NCBI GenBank assembly: GCA_025362585.1
Contig: JANYFR010000040.1
Span: 1 to 44,590 of the forward strand
Direction: 5' to 3'
Source of the DNA: Acidimicrobiales bacterium
Lineage (GTDB): Bacteria; Actinomycetota; Acidimicrobiia; Acidimicrobiales; RAAP-2
DNA length: 44,590 bases
The notes beneath the pieces were generated by a model. That model did not search any database. It saw only the letters and a list, made by a program, of their open reading frames with translations, and was not told the DNA's origin. Of the stretch, positions 1 through 8,127 are shown piece after piece; within the stretch, counting starts at the first letter, position 1, and every line of letters starts with the position of its first letter. Made by a program: the position numbers and the translations under genes.

Positions 1-22
1 TTGTCACCTGGTACTACTTCGG

Positions 23-99
23 TGGTCGGGCTGCCGGGATTTGAACCCGGGACCTCTGCGTCCCGAACGCAGCGCGCTACCAAGCTGCGCTACAGCCCG
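23..99 (-). tRNA. tRNA-Pro (anticodon CGG)
   Basis: On the minus strand the 7-bp acceptor stem pairs CGGGCTG with CAGCCCG. The anticodon arm is CTGCG-TTCGGGA-CGCAG, giving anticodon CGG, which reads the proline codon CCG. The T-arm has the usual GGTTCAAATCC core. The discriminator A is followed by an encoded CCA, included in these coordinates. A good promoter lies just upstream. Confidence 0.95.
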
Positions 100-124
100 C
101 AGCGAGTTCCCTCGCAGCCAGATA

Positions 125-153
125 ATCCTAGTCGGCGCGACAATGAGCGACAA
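125..153 (-). promoter_or_regulatory. Promoter for tRNA-Pro
   Basis: On the minus strand there is a -35 hexamer TTGTCG (148-153), a 17-base spacer and a -10 hexamer TAGGAT (125-130), placed 25 bases before the mature 5' end of the tRNA. The spacing is ideal for a housekeeping sigma factor. A second TTGTCG at 138-143 is too close to the -10 to be used. Confidence 0.5.
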
Positions 154-156
154 AGC

Positions 157-990
157 CTAGACGGTGCTCGGAATTTCGGGTTCGTCGGGCGTGTGGTACT
201 CAATGACGACTTCACTGATACGACGTCGCTCGACCGACTGGACCCGGAAGGTCCAGTTCCGGTAGGAGTACGTGGTACCAGCCGCGGGGATTTCGCCCGC
301 GAGAAAGAGGACGAATCCGGCAATCGTTACGTAGTCGCCCTCGGGAATGACGACCCCGATCTCCCCTTCGACTTCGTCCACGTGGGTCTGGCCGTCGACG
401 AGCCATCGGTCCTGGCGGATGCGTACGATCCCCGGCTCTTCGCCTTCGTCGAACTCGTCGTTCAGGTCGCCGACCAGTTGCTCCAAGATGTCACGAATCG
501 ACACGACCCCGGCGACGCCTCCGTGCTCGTCAAGTACCAGCGCGAAGGTCCGGTGTTGTTTGCGCATCTCACCGAGGCTCTCGAGCAGATCGAGGGTCTC
601 GGGCAGCATGAAGGGCCGGCGAATTTTCCTCGCGATCTCCTCGGTCGCCGGGAGCGACACGCCCATGGCCCGCTTCACGGTCGTGCTGCGAAAGAGGTCG
701 TTCACGAAGAGGACGCCCTCTACTTCGTCGAGGTCACCGTTGACGACGGGGAAGCACGAGTGACCCGTGTCGCGAACGGCGTCGGCGATGGCTTCGGGCG
801 TGACGGGGGTGGTGAGGAACGCGACGTCCACGCGTGGGGTCATGACGTCGCGCAATTCGAGTTCGCTTAACTGATCGACGCGAGAGTGGATGGCGACCGA
901 CTCGGGCGAGGGCAATTGAACTTCCTCGCGCCGCGCGATGCGGGCGCGGAGCCGCGCCAGACTAGACGGCGGAGGTTGTTGGTCGCTCAT
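157..990 (-). CDS. CBS-domain / CorC-HlyC family protein without the DUF21 membrane domain
   Basis: The 277-residue protein has a Bateman module of two CBS domains (about residues 35-175). It includes the family signatures [10 protein letters not shown] near the start and [20 protein letters not shown] near residue 155. A C-terminal CorC/HlyC transporter-associated domain follows (about 190-270). Full actinobacterial homologues carry an N-terminal four-helix DUF21 membrane domain; here that part is replaced by a short polar stretch, so this is a soluble CorC-like protein. CBS pairs bind adenine nucleotides, and CorC proteins are linked to Mg/Co efflux, so a metal-homeostasis role is inferred. 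The ATG overlaps the stop of the upstream response-regulator gene by 4 bases (ATGA), so the two are probably translationally coupled. Confidence 0.8.
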   Translation of the reverse strand: MSDQQPPPSSLARLRARIARREEVQLPSPESVAIHSRVDQLSELELRDVMTPRVDVAFLTTPVTPEAIADAVRDTGHSCFPVVNGDLDEVEGVLFVNDLFRSTTVKRAMGVSLPATEEIARKIRRPFMLPETLDLLESLGEMRKQHRTFALVLDEHGGVAGVVSIRDILEQLVGDLNDEFDEGEEPGIVRIRQDRWLVDGQTHVDEVEGEIGVVIPEGDYVTIAGFVLFLAGEIPAAGTTYSYRNWTFRVQSVERRRISEVVIEYHTPDEPEIPSTV

Positions 991-1418
991 TGAACGTTGG
1001 TACTACCGACGCGAACGGTGGCGGGCCGCAGTGACTCGTCCTCGTAACCGTCGCCCGCCAACAGGGCACGGACCGCGCTGCGGGTGCGCTGAGGGTCGAG
1101 AGGTTTCACGACGAATCCTTCGGCACCACTACGGCGTGCGAGAAAGACGTCGGGGCGTCGATCGAGCAGCATCAGCACCGAAACCGGGTCAGCGGCACCG
1201 TAGGACTCCTCGTGGCGTAGGTCCATGCAGATTGCCATGCCCCCCATGGCACCAATCTGCATGTCGACGATGACGAGGTCGATCCCACCCTGCTTCACGC
1301 GGTGAATGACGTCGGGTCCGTTGGCCACTTCCTCAATCAGCACGTCGGGTCCCTCGAGCATCGTTCGAAGCTCGTGGCGCAGTGACGAGAGGTCGCTAGC
1401 GAGAAGGACGTTGGCCAC
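987..1418 (-). CDS. Single-domain response regulator (receiver only)
   Basis: The 143-residue protein is a CheY-like receiver with no output domain. Visible conserved residues are D9 in the acidic pocket, phosphoacceptor D52 in VIVDMQ and K105 in VVKPLDP. The Thr/Ser switch position after beta-4 reads MLLD, so the usual hydroxyl residue seems absent. The start is a GTG at 1418. No histidine kinase lies nearby. The stop overlaps the start of the CBS/CorC gene, suggesting the two are co-expressed. Its partner and output cannot be read from the sequence. Confidence 0.8.
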   Translation of the reverse strand: MANVLLASDLSSLRHELRTMLEGPDVLIEEVANGPDVIHRVKQGGIDLVIVDMQIGAMGGMAICMDLRHEESYGAADPVSVLMLLDRRPDVFLARRSGAEGFVVKPLDPQRTRSAVRALLAGDGYEDESLRPATVRVGSTNVQ

Positions 1419-1547
1419 GATGATTAGCGTAGCGGAGCCTCGAATTGTCAGGTAGTGAGGCGATGCAACGTTCTACGAACGACTCTTGCCGTTACCTGTC
1501 GGAGTGGTTAACCTGCGTTTCTAGGTCATATCTGGGGGGAGAGACTT

Positions 1548-1796
1548 ATGGCGATTTGGCCAGTGGATTGGACGGGCGCCGCGGCCTGTCGAAATAGCGA
1601 AGGCGCGCTGTTCTATTCGGCGGACAGCTCCGAGCGCAAGGAAGATCGCCTCGAGCGCGAGAAGGTGGCGAAGCGCATTTGCGCCAGCTGTGACGTGCGC
1701 GACGAGTGCCTGTCGGCCGCGATCGCCCGACACGAGACCTACGGCATCTGGGGCGGACTCAACGAGTTCGAACGACGGGCCCTACTGCGCGCGTGA
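1548..1796 (+). CDS. WhiB-family [4Fe-4S] transcriptional regulator
   Basis: The 82-residue protein has the four WhiB cysteines: C14, then the CASC pair C45 and C48, and C54 (C-x2-C-x5-C). The GIWGG turn follows, and then a short basic tail. WhiB proteins are actinobacterial Fe-S regulators that bind region 4 of the primary sigma factor and affect transcription in redox and developmental responses. The start is supported by a strong ribosome site (GGGGGAGAG) 4 bases upstream of the ATG. It stands alone on the plus strand, and its last 15 bases overlap the end of the convergent VKOR gene. The subfamily cannot be assigned with confidence; there is no AT-hook of the WhiB7 kind. Confidence 0.93.
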   Translation: MAIWPVDWTGAAACRNSEGALFYSADSSERKEDRLEREKVAKRICASCDVRDECLSAAIARHETYGIWGGLNEFERRALLRA

Positions 1797-2255
1797 CCGG
1801 GTCCAGCCCAGCTGGGCGGGACTGACCAAGGTCAGTACGACGAGTAACGCGAACGTCACGACGTGCACGCCGGTGCAGTACTCGCAGACGTGACTGAGGA
1901 TAATTATCTCGGCGTAGACGAGCCACAGGACGAAGGCCATCGATCCCGCCGCGATGGCGAAACGTGCGACGTGGAGCCAGTAGAACGTCGCACGCCAGCC
2001 CCACGGAGAGTTGAGGGCGGTCAACACGAGGTAGGTGGCGAGTCCGAGTATCGCCACTGGCACCCCGAGGAATCGCGACTGGGCGGAGGTCGTGACGAGC
2101 GTGCAGTTGACCAGCCCGGTCGTCGGACAGCCCGTCAGCGCCTTGCCGGTGAAGTGGGCGTAGGTGAGGTAGATCGAGAGTGCCAGTCCGATCAGGCTGA
2201 GGATGAAAGTGACGACGACCGCCCAGCGAGGGACCTCGGCCGTCGTGGGGCTCAT
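1782..2255 (-). CDS. Vitamin K epoxide reductase (VKOR) family membrane thiol oxidase
   Basis: The 157-residue protein has four predicted membrane helices (about residues 11-33, 65-82, 95-115 and 125-145). The active-site CEYC is at residues 124-127, and the periplasmic-loop cysteine pair is C43 and C51. Bacterial VKOR homologues re-oxidise a DsbA-like thioredoxin with quinone as acceptor, driving disulfide formation outside the membrane. The start ATG overlaps the stop of the DUF929 gene upstream by 4 bases, which makes that protein the likely redox partner or co-regulated factor. In many actinobacteria VKOR is fused to or next to a thioredoxin-fold protein, which fits this arrangement. Confidence 0.9.
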   Translation of the reverse strand: MSPTTAEVPRWAVVVTFILSLIGLALSIYLTYAHFTGKALTGCPTTGLVNCTLVTTSAQSRFLGVPVAILGLATYLVLTALNSPWGWRATFYWLHVARFAIAAGSMAFVLWLVYAEIIILSHVCEYCTGVHVVTFALLVVLTLVSPAQLGWTRSRAQ

Positions 2256-3196
2256 TTGATACTCATGGCCCTTTTGGCGGCCTTCACGCTGGGACTGTTG
2301 CAGACCGACCCGGGCCGATTCTTCGTGAGCGAGCAGAAGGCCGCCGTTTGGTAGTTCGCCGAGGCGACGATCGCGTCAGTGACCGGACTCGTCGAGTCAC
2401 TCAGGCCCGTCGCGACGGCGCCCCGCGTGAGATTCGCAAGGGCCAGGGGAGTGAAACTCGCGCCCGAGACGAGAAAACGGTTGCCGATCGACATGAAGGG
2501 AATCGAAAGGTCCTGTGCCGCGGTGATGCCCTTCACGTAAGTCGACGTGTCGTACTTATGGAAGATCGCGTTCTGGGTCTTGGTCGGCTTCTGGAGAGGC
2601 GAGTAGAAATTTAGCGTCGAGTTGAAGACGTTGTTGTACTCCTCGACGCTCCTAAAGACCAGGTACTTCGAGTGGTACTTGGCGTTCACGAACGTAAACG
2701 TCGGCGTGCCGGGGGCGTACTCGCCCGAGTAGGTGGAGCTCGACGTGTTGCCGAGGCCCGACCAGGTTCCGAAGCGACTAAGGGCAATGATGAGCGGCCA
2801 GCGCTGGGCGGCGCAGAATGGGCAGTACTCGGCTCCCACGTAGAAGACTTCAGGCAAGACGGCGCCCGTGCCACTGGGCCCCGTCAGGGCCGGTTGGCCC
2901 TTGATGGCTTGGGGCGGGGTGACCGGCGCGACCGTGGACGTGACGCCCACCTTGTTAAAGACGCTGGCGGGGATCGAGGCGAGTGCGGCAACGACCGTCG
3001 GGTCGGCCGGTTGAAAGCCCACTTTGGTGCTCGAGGTGGTGCCGCTCGCGACTTTGATAATGACGAGCGCCGCGACGACCACGACGACCAGTCCAACGGC
3101 CAACCAGGTAAAGAGTCCCGCGGGGCGCCCACTCGCACCCTTCGCTGGGCCGTTCTTCGCCGCGGGGGACTTCTTCGATGGGGGGGTTTTGGCCAC
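2252..3196 (-). CDS. DUF929 family membrane-anchored thioredoxin-like protein
   Basis: The 314-residue protein has a basic Lys/Pro/Ala-rich N-terminus (residues 1-26), one membrane helix (about 28-50) and an extracytoplasmic domain. That domain contains [13 protein letters not shown] with a CPFC redox motif at C125-C128, the hallmark of DUF929. Two further cysteines near the C-terminus (about 288 and 299) could form a structural disulfide. The start is a GTG at 3196 with an AAGGAG ribosome site 4 bases upstream. It shares a 4-base ATGA overlap with the downstream VKOR gene. A role as the DsbA-type partner of that VKOR is inferred from the CxxC motif, the topology and the operon; the family has no settled function. 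Confidence 0.8.
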   Translation of the reverse strand: MAKTPPSKKSPAAKNGPAKGASGRPAGLFTWLAVGLVVVVVAALVIIKVASGTTSSTKVGFQPADPTVVAALASIPASVFNKVGVTSTVAPVTPPQAIKGQPALTGPSGTGAVLPEVFYVGAEYCPFCAAQRWPLIIALSRFGTWSGLGNTSSSTYSGEYAPGTPTFTFVNAKYHSKYLVFRSVEEYNNVFNSTLNFYSPLQKPTKTQNAIFHKYDTSTYVKGITAAQDLSIPFMSIGNRFLVSGASFTPLALANLTRGAVATGLSDSTSPVTDAIVASANYQTAAFCSLTKNRPGSVCNSPSVKAAKRAMSIK

Positions 3197-3283
3197 GGTG
3201 CTCCTTGTGCAGTCCGAACCCTCAACTTAGTTGACGCGGCGCGCGGCGCCATTTCAGCAGACGTCTCTCGATAGTTTTGCCCT

Positions 3284-4078
3284 ATGGTCGAAATTCTCAG
3301 TCCCCGTCCCGCGGCCACGGTGATGACCCTGCGCGACGGCCCCGAGGGTTACGAAATTCTTATGCTGCGTCGTAACCTCAACAGTGACTTCGTCGGGGGC
3401 GCCTACGTCTTTCCCGGTGGCGGCGTCGACGCCTCTGACGCCGGGTCCGCCGCTGCGCGTCTGGCCGTCGGCGTCGACGACGCGCGGGCCTCGCGGCGGC
3501 TCAATCTCGCCAGCGGCGGTCTCGCCTACTACGTAGCCTGCCTGCGCGAACTCTTCGAAGAGGCCGGACTACTCATTGCCTGTCGCCAGGACGGCGAGGT
3601 TCGACTCTTCAACGACGGAGCGACCATCGCGCGCATGGCCGCGAATCGACGGGCCGTCAACAGTGGCACCCTGGGCTTCGTCGAGATGATGGAGCGCGAA
3701 GGACTCCATCTTGACCTACGCGGTCTCGAGTACATCGCGCACTGGGTGACACCGGTGGGACCACCGCGCCGGTTCGACACTCGCTTCTTCGTGGCCCTTG
3801 CGCCCTACGGACAGATCGCGACCCACGACGCGGGCGAGACCGTCGCCGACCAGTGGGTGCGCCCGCGTGACGCCCTCGAGGCGCACGAACGCGGCGAGCT
3901 CGACATGATCATGCCGACCATTCGAAATCTGGAGGCGATCGCGGACTTCGCCACGGCCGGTCAGGTCCTCGCGTACGCCCGGTCGCTCGTCGACGTTGCC
4001 AAGACCGAACCGCGCGTCGTCGAACGCGACGGCTCCTTCGTGATCCTGTTACCGGGCGACGAGGGCTACGCCGTCTAG
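3284..4078 (+). CDS. NUDIX hydrolase, NUDT19-like
   Basis: The 264-residue protein starts with a beta strand, then FPGGGVD near residue 45, then an insertion of about 45 residues. The second half of the Nudix box, RELFEEAGLL, follows and matches REUxEExGU. The glutamate expected eight residues before this Arg is replaced by Leu. The split box with an insertion is typical of the NUDT19/RP2p-like subgroup, whose known members hydrolyse CoA and acyl-CoA. The substrate here is not established. No clear ribosome site precedes the ATG; a GATAGT element about 15 bases upstream might allow leaderless transcription. The stop codon shares the tetranucleotide CTAG with the convergent mrp gene. Confidence 0.82.
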   Translation: MVEILSPRPAATVMTLRDGPEGYEILMLRRNLNSDFVGGAYVFPGGGVDASDAGSAAARLAVGVDDARASRRLNLASGGLAYYVACLRELFEEAGLLIACRQDGEVRLFNDGATIARMAANRRAVNSGTLGFVEMMEREGLHLDLRGLEYIAHWVTPVGPPRRFDTRFFVALAPYGQIATHDAGETVADQWVRPRDALEAHERGELDMIMPTIRNLEAIADFATAGQVLAYARSLVDVAKTEPRVVERDGSFVILLPGDEGYAV

Positions 4079-5214
4079 GGGGTCGTGGCCACGGCGCGCG
4101 CGATGGCGTCGAGCATGCGTGCTGAGCAGCCAATCGGGCCGGCCGGAGGCGCGACGTCGGCCAGGATCCGCTCAGCGAGCTGGTGCCACACGCCGTCGAG
4201 TGCTTCGTGGAGCACGGCTGGCTGGCCGTGGTCGCCACCGTCGGCGATCTCGTGGTCGAGGTCTATCTCGGCGAGGAGGGGTACGCCGAGGGCGTCGCTC
4301 AACTCGCGACCGCCGCCCTCGCCAAAGAAGTGGTGCCGTTCGCCGCAGGCACAGGTGAAGCCGCTCATGTTCTCGATGACGCCGAGGACCCGGATGTTGG
4401 ACTTGCGCGCGAAGTCCGCCGCGCGCGCCGCCACCCGTTGGGCGGCGATCGCCGGCGTGGTCACGAGGAGTTGGCCCATTTGGGGCAGGAGGCGTGCGAG
4501 CGTCATTGCGATGTCGCCGGTTCCCGGCGGCGTGTCGATCAGCAGATAGTCGATACCGGACCAGTCGGCGTCTTCGATGAACTGCGCTACGGCCTTTTGG
4601 ACGATGAGTCCGCGCCACAGCAGCGCCTGCTCTTCGTCGGCGAGGAGTCCCATCGAGAGCAACTTGATGCGACCGCTGCCGACCGGTCGTTCGAGCGGTC
4701 GCATTCTGCCGCCTCGGGCCTCCACTTCGCCCTGAATGCCGAGCAGGCGGCTGAGCGAGAATCCCCAGATGTCGGCGTCGAGGACACCGATCGTTCGTCC
4801 GCTCGCCGCCAGCGCGACGGCGAGGTTGGCCGTAATGGAGGACTTGCCGACTCCGCCCTTGCCCGAGGCGATCATCAGGACCGGCGTCTGGACGGGAATT
4901 GAAGTGAGCGGTGCACGGTTCTGGGCGATCGTGCGCGCGCGCTTCATCAACTCGGCCTTGGCGTGAGGTTCGAGTACGCCCATGACGAGCTCGACCGAGT
5001 GCACGTGATCGATGGTGAGGACGGCCTCTTTTACGTCGCGTTCGATCTGGGATCGCAGCGGACAGCCGACGGTCGTGAGCGAGACCGACACCACGGCGTG
5101 GCCCCGCTCGTCGACGGTGATTGCACCCACCATGCCCAGTTCGACGATGGACGCGCCCAGTTCGGGGTCCAGTACCTGGTCGAGTCGATTCCTCAGCTGT
5201 TCGCGAAGATCCAT
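4075..5214 (-). CDS. mrp: Mrp/NBP35 (ApbC) family Fe-S cluster carrier ATPase
   Basis: The 379-residue protein has an N-terminal MIP18/DUF59 domain (about residues 1-85) and a deviant-Walker P-loop domain with GKGGVGKSS at 118-126. The DTPPGTGD switch motif follows. Mrp proteins carry Fe-S clusters to apo-proteins. The C-terminal region reads MSGF-x-CACGERHHFFG, so the usual CxxC pair appears as the tighter CxC. The gene diverges from the erpA-like gene 86 bases away, which fits a joint Fe-S role. Its C-terminal half overlaps nothing except the shared CTAG stop with the NUDIX gene. Confidence 0.9.
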   Translation of the reverse strand: MDLREQLRNRLDQVLDPELGASIVELGMVGAITVDERGHAVVSVSLTTVGCPLRSQIERDVKEAVLTIDHVHSVELVMGVLEPHAKAELMKRARTIAQNRAPLTSIPVQTPVLMIASGKGGVGKSSITANLAVALAASGRTIGVLDADIWGFSLSRLLGIQGEVEARGGRMRPLERPVGSGRIKLLSMGLLADEEQALLWRGLIVQKAVAQFIEDADWSGIDYLLIDTPPGTGDIAMTLARLLPQMGQLLVTTPAIAAQRVAARAADFARKSNIRVLGVIENMSGFTCACGERHHFFGEGGGRELSDALGVPLLAEIDLDHEIADGGDHGQPAVLHEALDGVWHQLAERILADVAPPAGPIGCSARMLDAIARAVATTP

Positions 5215-5244
5215 GAGGTGACGCTACCGGTGGGCGAGGAGGGG

Positions 5245-5273
5245 TAGTCATGGCGCCAATCGGTCACTACAAT
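5245..5273 (+). promoter_or_regulatory. Promoter of the erpA-ridA unit
   Basis: A -35 hexamer TAGTCA (5245-5250), a 17-base spacer and a -10 hexamer TACAAT (5268-5273) sit 28 bases before the GTG start of erpA. The match and spacing fit a housekeeping promoter. It also argues against the upstream ATG at 5250, which would lie inside the promoter. Confidence 0.5.
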
Positions 5274-5300
5274 GAAGGGCAGAACTTCTTAAGGAGCGCC

Positions 5301-5675
5301 GTGTCCAATTTGACCACCACTCACGTCAGCCTGACCAAAAGGGCCTCCGAACCGATCTCGTTGACCGCGGGCGCCATCGCGAAAGTGGCCGAGTTGATCG
5401 CCGCCGAGGGTGGCGACGAGGTGCTGGCGCTGCGGGTCGCGGTGAAGCCGGGCGGCTGCTCGGGCTTCAACTACGACATGTTCTTCGACTCGGAGTTCGC
5501 CGACGACGACATCACGTCGGAGTTCTCGGGCGTCAAGGTCGTCGTCGACGCGGCGAGTGCCGAACTGCTCACCGGGGCGACCCTGGACTTCGCCGACGGG
5601 CTGCAGGGCGCGGGCTTTCACATCACGAACCCGAACGCCACCCGCACGTGTGGCTGCGGCAACTCGTTTAGTTAG
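5301..5675 (+). CDS. erpA: A-type Fe-S cluster insertion protein (ErpA/IscA-like)
   Basis: The 124-residue protein carries the three A-type carrier cysteines, in GGCSGF in the middle and TCGCGNSF at the end. A-type proteins hold a Fe-S cluster and pass it to target enzymes. The start chosen is the GTG at 5301, because AAGGAG lies 4 bases before it and a TAGTCA/TACAAT promoter lies just upstream. An in-frame ATG at 5250 would add 17 residues with no ribosome site and no family similarity. ridA follows 11 bases downstream on the same strand, and mrp is divergent, so this is a small Fe-S neighbourhood. Confidence 0.9.
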   Translation: MSNLTTTHVSLTKRASEPISLTAGAIAKVAELIAAEGGDEVLALRVAVKPGGCSGFNYDMFFDSEFADDDITSEFSGVKVVVDAASAELLTGATLDFADGLQGAGFHITNPNATRTCGCGNSFS

Positions 5676-5686
5676 AGCAGCGCGCC

Positions 5687-6052
5687 GTGAGTACTCCCGT
5701 TGGTCCCTACTCCCCCTGGCGTCGGGCCGGTGACTTCGTCGTGATCTCTGGCCAGCTCGGCGTGGTGGCGGGCGAGCACGGACCCACCTTCGTGTCCGGC
5801 GGGGCGTCGGATCAGTTGCGCCAGGCCCTCGCCAACGCTCGACGAGTCCTCGCCGAGGCGGGCGCGACCTTCGACCAAGTGGTGAAGGCCACGCTCTTCC
5901 TCCTCGACATGAAGGAGTTCGCGTCGTGCAATGAGGTGTGGGTCGAGGAGTTCGACGCGCCACGTCCGACGAGATCGGCCGTGGCGGTCGCCGAGTTGCC
6001 ACTCGGCGCACTCGCCGAAGTCGAACTTTGGGCCTACGCGCCGCCCAGCTAG
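5687..6052 (+). CDS. ridA: RidA family enamine/imine deaminase
   Basis: The 121-residue protein has the YjgF/YER057c/UK114 fold. It shows GPYSPWRRAGDFVVISGQLG at the start, the conserved Arg in RPTRSAVAVAELP, and the acidic AEVELWA near the end. RidA proteins hydrolyse reactive 2-aminoacrylate and related enamines made by PLP enzymes. The length is normal for a trimeric RidA subunit. The start is the GTG at 5687, 11 bases after the erpA stop, so the two are likely co-transcribed. The stop shares CTAG with the convergent GlnR-like gene. Confidence 0.9.
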   Translation: MSTPVGPYSPWRRAGDFVVISGQLGVVAGEHGPTFVSGGASDQLRQALANARRVLAEAGATFDQVVKATLFLLDMKEFASCNEVWVEEFDAPRPTRSAVAVAELPLGALAEVELWAYAPPS

Positions 6053-6744
6053 GTCGAGTACTCGTTCGGGCTGGTGCCGAACTTGTAGCCCACGGAGCGG
6101 ACCGTCTGGATTAAGTGGGCGTGCTCCTCTCCGAGCTTGGCGCGGAGGCGACGAACGTGCACGTCCACCGTGCGTGCCCCGCCGTAGTATTCGTAGCCCC
6201 ACACTCGGCTGAGCAGCGTCTCGCGGGTGAAAACGCGGTTCGGGTTCGTCGCGAGGAAGCGCAGGAGTTCGTACTCCATGTACGTGAGGTCCATGACGCG
6301 CCCCGCGATGGTGGCCTGGTACGTTTCGAGGTTCATCGAGAGGCCCCCGTGCTCAATCCGGGGGGCCACGCTCTCGTTGCCGGCCCGTCGGAGCCGATGG
6401 CGCAGGCGGGTGGCCAGTTCACTCACGTCGAAGGGGCCGACCACGAAGTCGTCAAAGAGGTCCTCACGAAACGTCAAATCGTCGAGTTGATAGTGATCGA
6501 GCAGCAAGATGATCGGTCCGACCCCGCGACTGCGCGAGCGCAGTTGACGGCAGAGGTTCATCGCCTCGGTGAAGGGAAAGGCCGCCGCGTTGATCACGAC
6601 GCTCGCGAAGCCGTTGGCCGGCTCGAGGGCGGCGATCTCGTTCAGCCGGCCCGTCACCGACACTGCCGGCGTGACCCCCGTGACCTCGAACGCTTTTCGC
6701 ACCGGCCCCTCGCACGAGGGCACACAGAGGACGACGTCGATCAC
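6049..6744 (-). CDS. GlnR-like OmpR-family regulator with degenerate receiver domain
   Basis: The 231-residue protein has an N-terminal receiver-like domain (about residues 1-115) and a C-terminal winged helix (about 130-225). The winged helix includes YMEYELLRFLATNP, VFTRETLL and RTVDVHVRRLRAKL. The phosphoacceptor position is Asn (VVINAA, N52) and the acidic pocket near the N-terminus is missing, so it is probably not activated by phosphorylation. Actinobacterial GlnR, the main nitrogen regulator, also has an atypical OmpR receiver. The start is the GTG at 6744, which overlaps the glnA stop (GTGA); longer in-frame readings run inside glnA. Its position after two glutamine synthetases supports a nitrogen role. 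Confidence 0.8.
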   Translation of the reverse strand: MIDVVLCVPSCEGPVRKAFEVTGVTPAVSVTGRLNEIAALEPANGFASVVINAAAFPFTEAMNLCRQLRSRSRGVGPIILLLDHYQLDDLTFREDLFDDFVVGPFDVSELATRLRHRLRRAGNESVAPRIEHGGLSMNLETYQATIAGRVMDLTYMEYELLRFLATNPNRVFTRETLLSRVWGYEYYGGARTVDVHVRRLRAKLGEEHAHLIQTVRSVGYKFGTSPNEYST

Positions 6745-8039
6745 AGCAGTGGGAGGTAGCGCTCGAGCTCGAAGGGCGTGACCTGGCCACGGTAGGCGTC
6801 CCACTCGGCGCGCTTGTTGCGCAGGAACCACTCGACCTGGTGAGCACCGAGGGTCTCGAACATCAGTGCCGACCCCTCCATCAGGTCGACGGCCTGGGCG
6901 AGCGACTGCGGCAGCGGCGCGGTCGGTTCGCCCTCGGTCGGCAACTCGTAGTTGCCGGTCACGCCGCGCAGGCCCGCGGCCAGAATGACGGCGAAGGCGA
7001 GGTAGGGATTGGCCGCCGGGTCGGGCGATCGGTACTCGACGCGCGTCGAATCGATGCGACCGGGCTTGACCGAGGGGACGCGCACCAGCGCCGCCGCGTC
7101 GTAGCGGGCCCAACTGGCGTTCACCGGCGCCTCGGCTCCGGGCACCAGTCGCTTGTACGAGTTGACCCACTGGTTCGTGACGGCCGTGATTTCGGGCGCG
7201 TGGCGCACGAGACCGGCGATGAACTTGGTCGCCACGTCGCTCAGGCCGTGGGGCCCGTCACCGATGAACGCGTTGTGCTCGTCGCGCCAGAGCGAGAGGT
7301 GCGTGTGCATGCCCGAGCCCTGAACACCGGCGAGGGGTTTGGGCATGAAGCTCGCCGCCACGCCCGACTGGCGTGCGAGCTCCTTGACCACGTGGCGCAC
7401 GGACATGACGGTGTCGGCCATGGTGAGCGCATCGGTGTAGCGCAGGTCGATCTCGTGTTGGCCCGGGGCGTCCTCGTGTTGGGCGTGCTCGACGCCGATG
7501 CCCATCTCTTCGAGCATCAGGACGGTACGACGCCGGACCTGGCTCGCCGTGTCATCGGGCAGGAGGTCGAAGTAGCTACCGCGATCAATCGGCCGAGGCT
7601 CGCTTGACGTGTCGAGGTCGGCGAAGTAGAAGTACTCGATCTCGGGCGCCACGAAGAAGGTGTACCCCTGCGCACGGGCCTCACCGAGGACCCGGCGAAG
7701 TTGTTGACGGGGGCAGCCCGCGAAGGGAGTCCCGTCAATATTGACAATGTCGCAGAAGACGCGCGCGACCCCGGCCCCCTCCTCGTACCACGGCAGAAGC
7801 TGGAAGGTGGTGAGATCGGGCCGAGCGAGCACGTCGGACTCTTTTTCTCGTGAGAAACCGTCGATCGCGCTGCCGTCGAAGGTCATGCCCTGATCGAGGG
7901 CGTCCTCTAACTCTGCCGGCGTCACGTGAAAGGCCTTATGGCGTCCGAGGACGTCGGTGAACCAGAGCTGAACGAAGCGAATGCCCCGCTCCTCAACCGT
8001 GCGAAGGACGTACTGCGCCTGATCTTTCATGGATGACAT
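6741..8039 (-). CDS. glnA: Glutamine synthetase, type I (GlnA-like)
   Basis: The 432-residue protein has the beta-grasp N-domain with MTFDGSAIDGFSR and the catalytic domain. The metal-binding EIEYFYF, the ATP-site motif GSGMHTHLSLW, and NSYKRLVPGAEAPVNASW are all present. It makes glutamine from glutamate, ammonia and ATP. The length fits the short GSI-alpha or GlnA2-type enzymes rather than the ~470-residue adenylylated beta type. A YELP stretch aligns near the adenylylation tyrosine, so that form of control cannot be excluded. Two ATGs three residues apart are possible starts. It lies 88 bases after glnII and overlaps the GlnR-like gene by 4 bases. Actinobacterial paralogues of this size can also be gamma-glutamyl-polyamine synthetases. 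Confidence 0.88.
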   Translation of the reverse strand: MSSMKDQAQYVLRTVEERGIRFVQLWFTDVLGRHKAFHVTPAELEDALDQGMTFDGSAIDGFSREKESDVLARPDLTTFQLLPWYEEGAGVARVFCDIVNIDGTPFAGCPRQQLRRVLGEARAQGYTFFVAPEIEYFYFADLDTSSEPRPIDRGSYFDLLPDDTASQVRRRTVLMLEEMGIGVEHAQHEDAPGQHEIDLRYTDALTMADTVMSVRHVVKELARQSGVAASFMPKPLAGVQGSGMHTHLSLWRDEHNAFIGDGPHGLSDVATKFIAGLVRHAPEITAVTNQWVNSYKRLVPGAEAPVNASWARYDAAALVRVPSVKPGRIDSTRVEYRSPDPAANPYLAFAVILAAGLRGVTGNYELPTEGEPTAPLPQSLAQAVDLMEGSALMFETLGAHQVEWFLRNKRAEWDAYRGQVTPFELERYLPLL

Positions 8040-8102
8040 TCTCGCACCTTCTGTGGGTACGTCCCCAGGAGCCGTCGATGGCGAGACCGGCCGCCCACTC
8101 GA

Positions 8103-8122
8103 GCGACGGGTCTCTTCGTCGC
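8103..8122 (-). terminator. Possible hairpin between glnII and glnA
   Basis: A perfect 6-bp stem (GCGACG with CGTCGC) and an 8-base loop lie just after the glnII stop on the minus strand. There is no U-run, so it may be a weak terminator or an attenuating or processing hairpin rather than an operon end. Confidence 0.25.
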
Positions 8123-8127
8123 ACGGA

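Noticed and set aside
1-870. Long open frame on the plus strand
   Set aside because: It is antisense to the tRNA-Pro and CBS/CorC genes, opens with antisense T-arm residues ([14 protein letters not shown]), and has no family features. High-GC codon bias keeps antisense frames open.
5250-5300. Upstream ATG for erpA
   Set aside because: It would lie inside a good TAGTCA/TACAAT promoter and lacks a ribosome site; GTG 5301 has AAGGAG.
6745-7170. Longer N-terminus for the GlnR-like protein
   Set aside because: The extension lies inside glnA in another frame and has no similarity to receivers; the GTG at 6744 overlaps the glnA stop.
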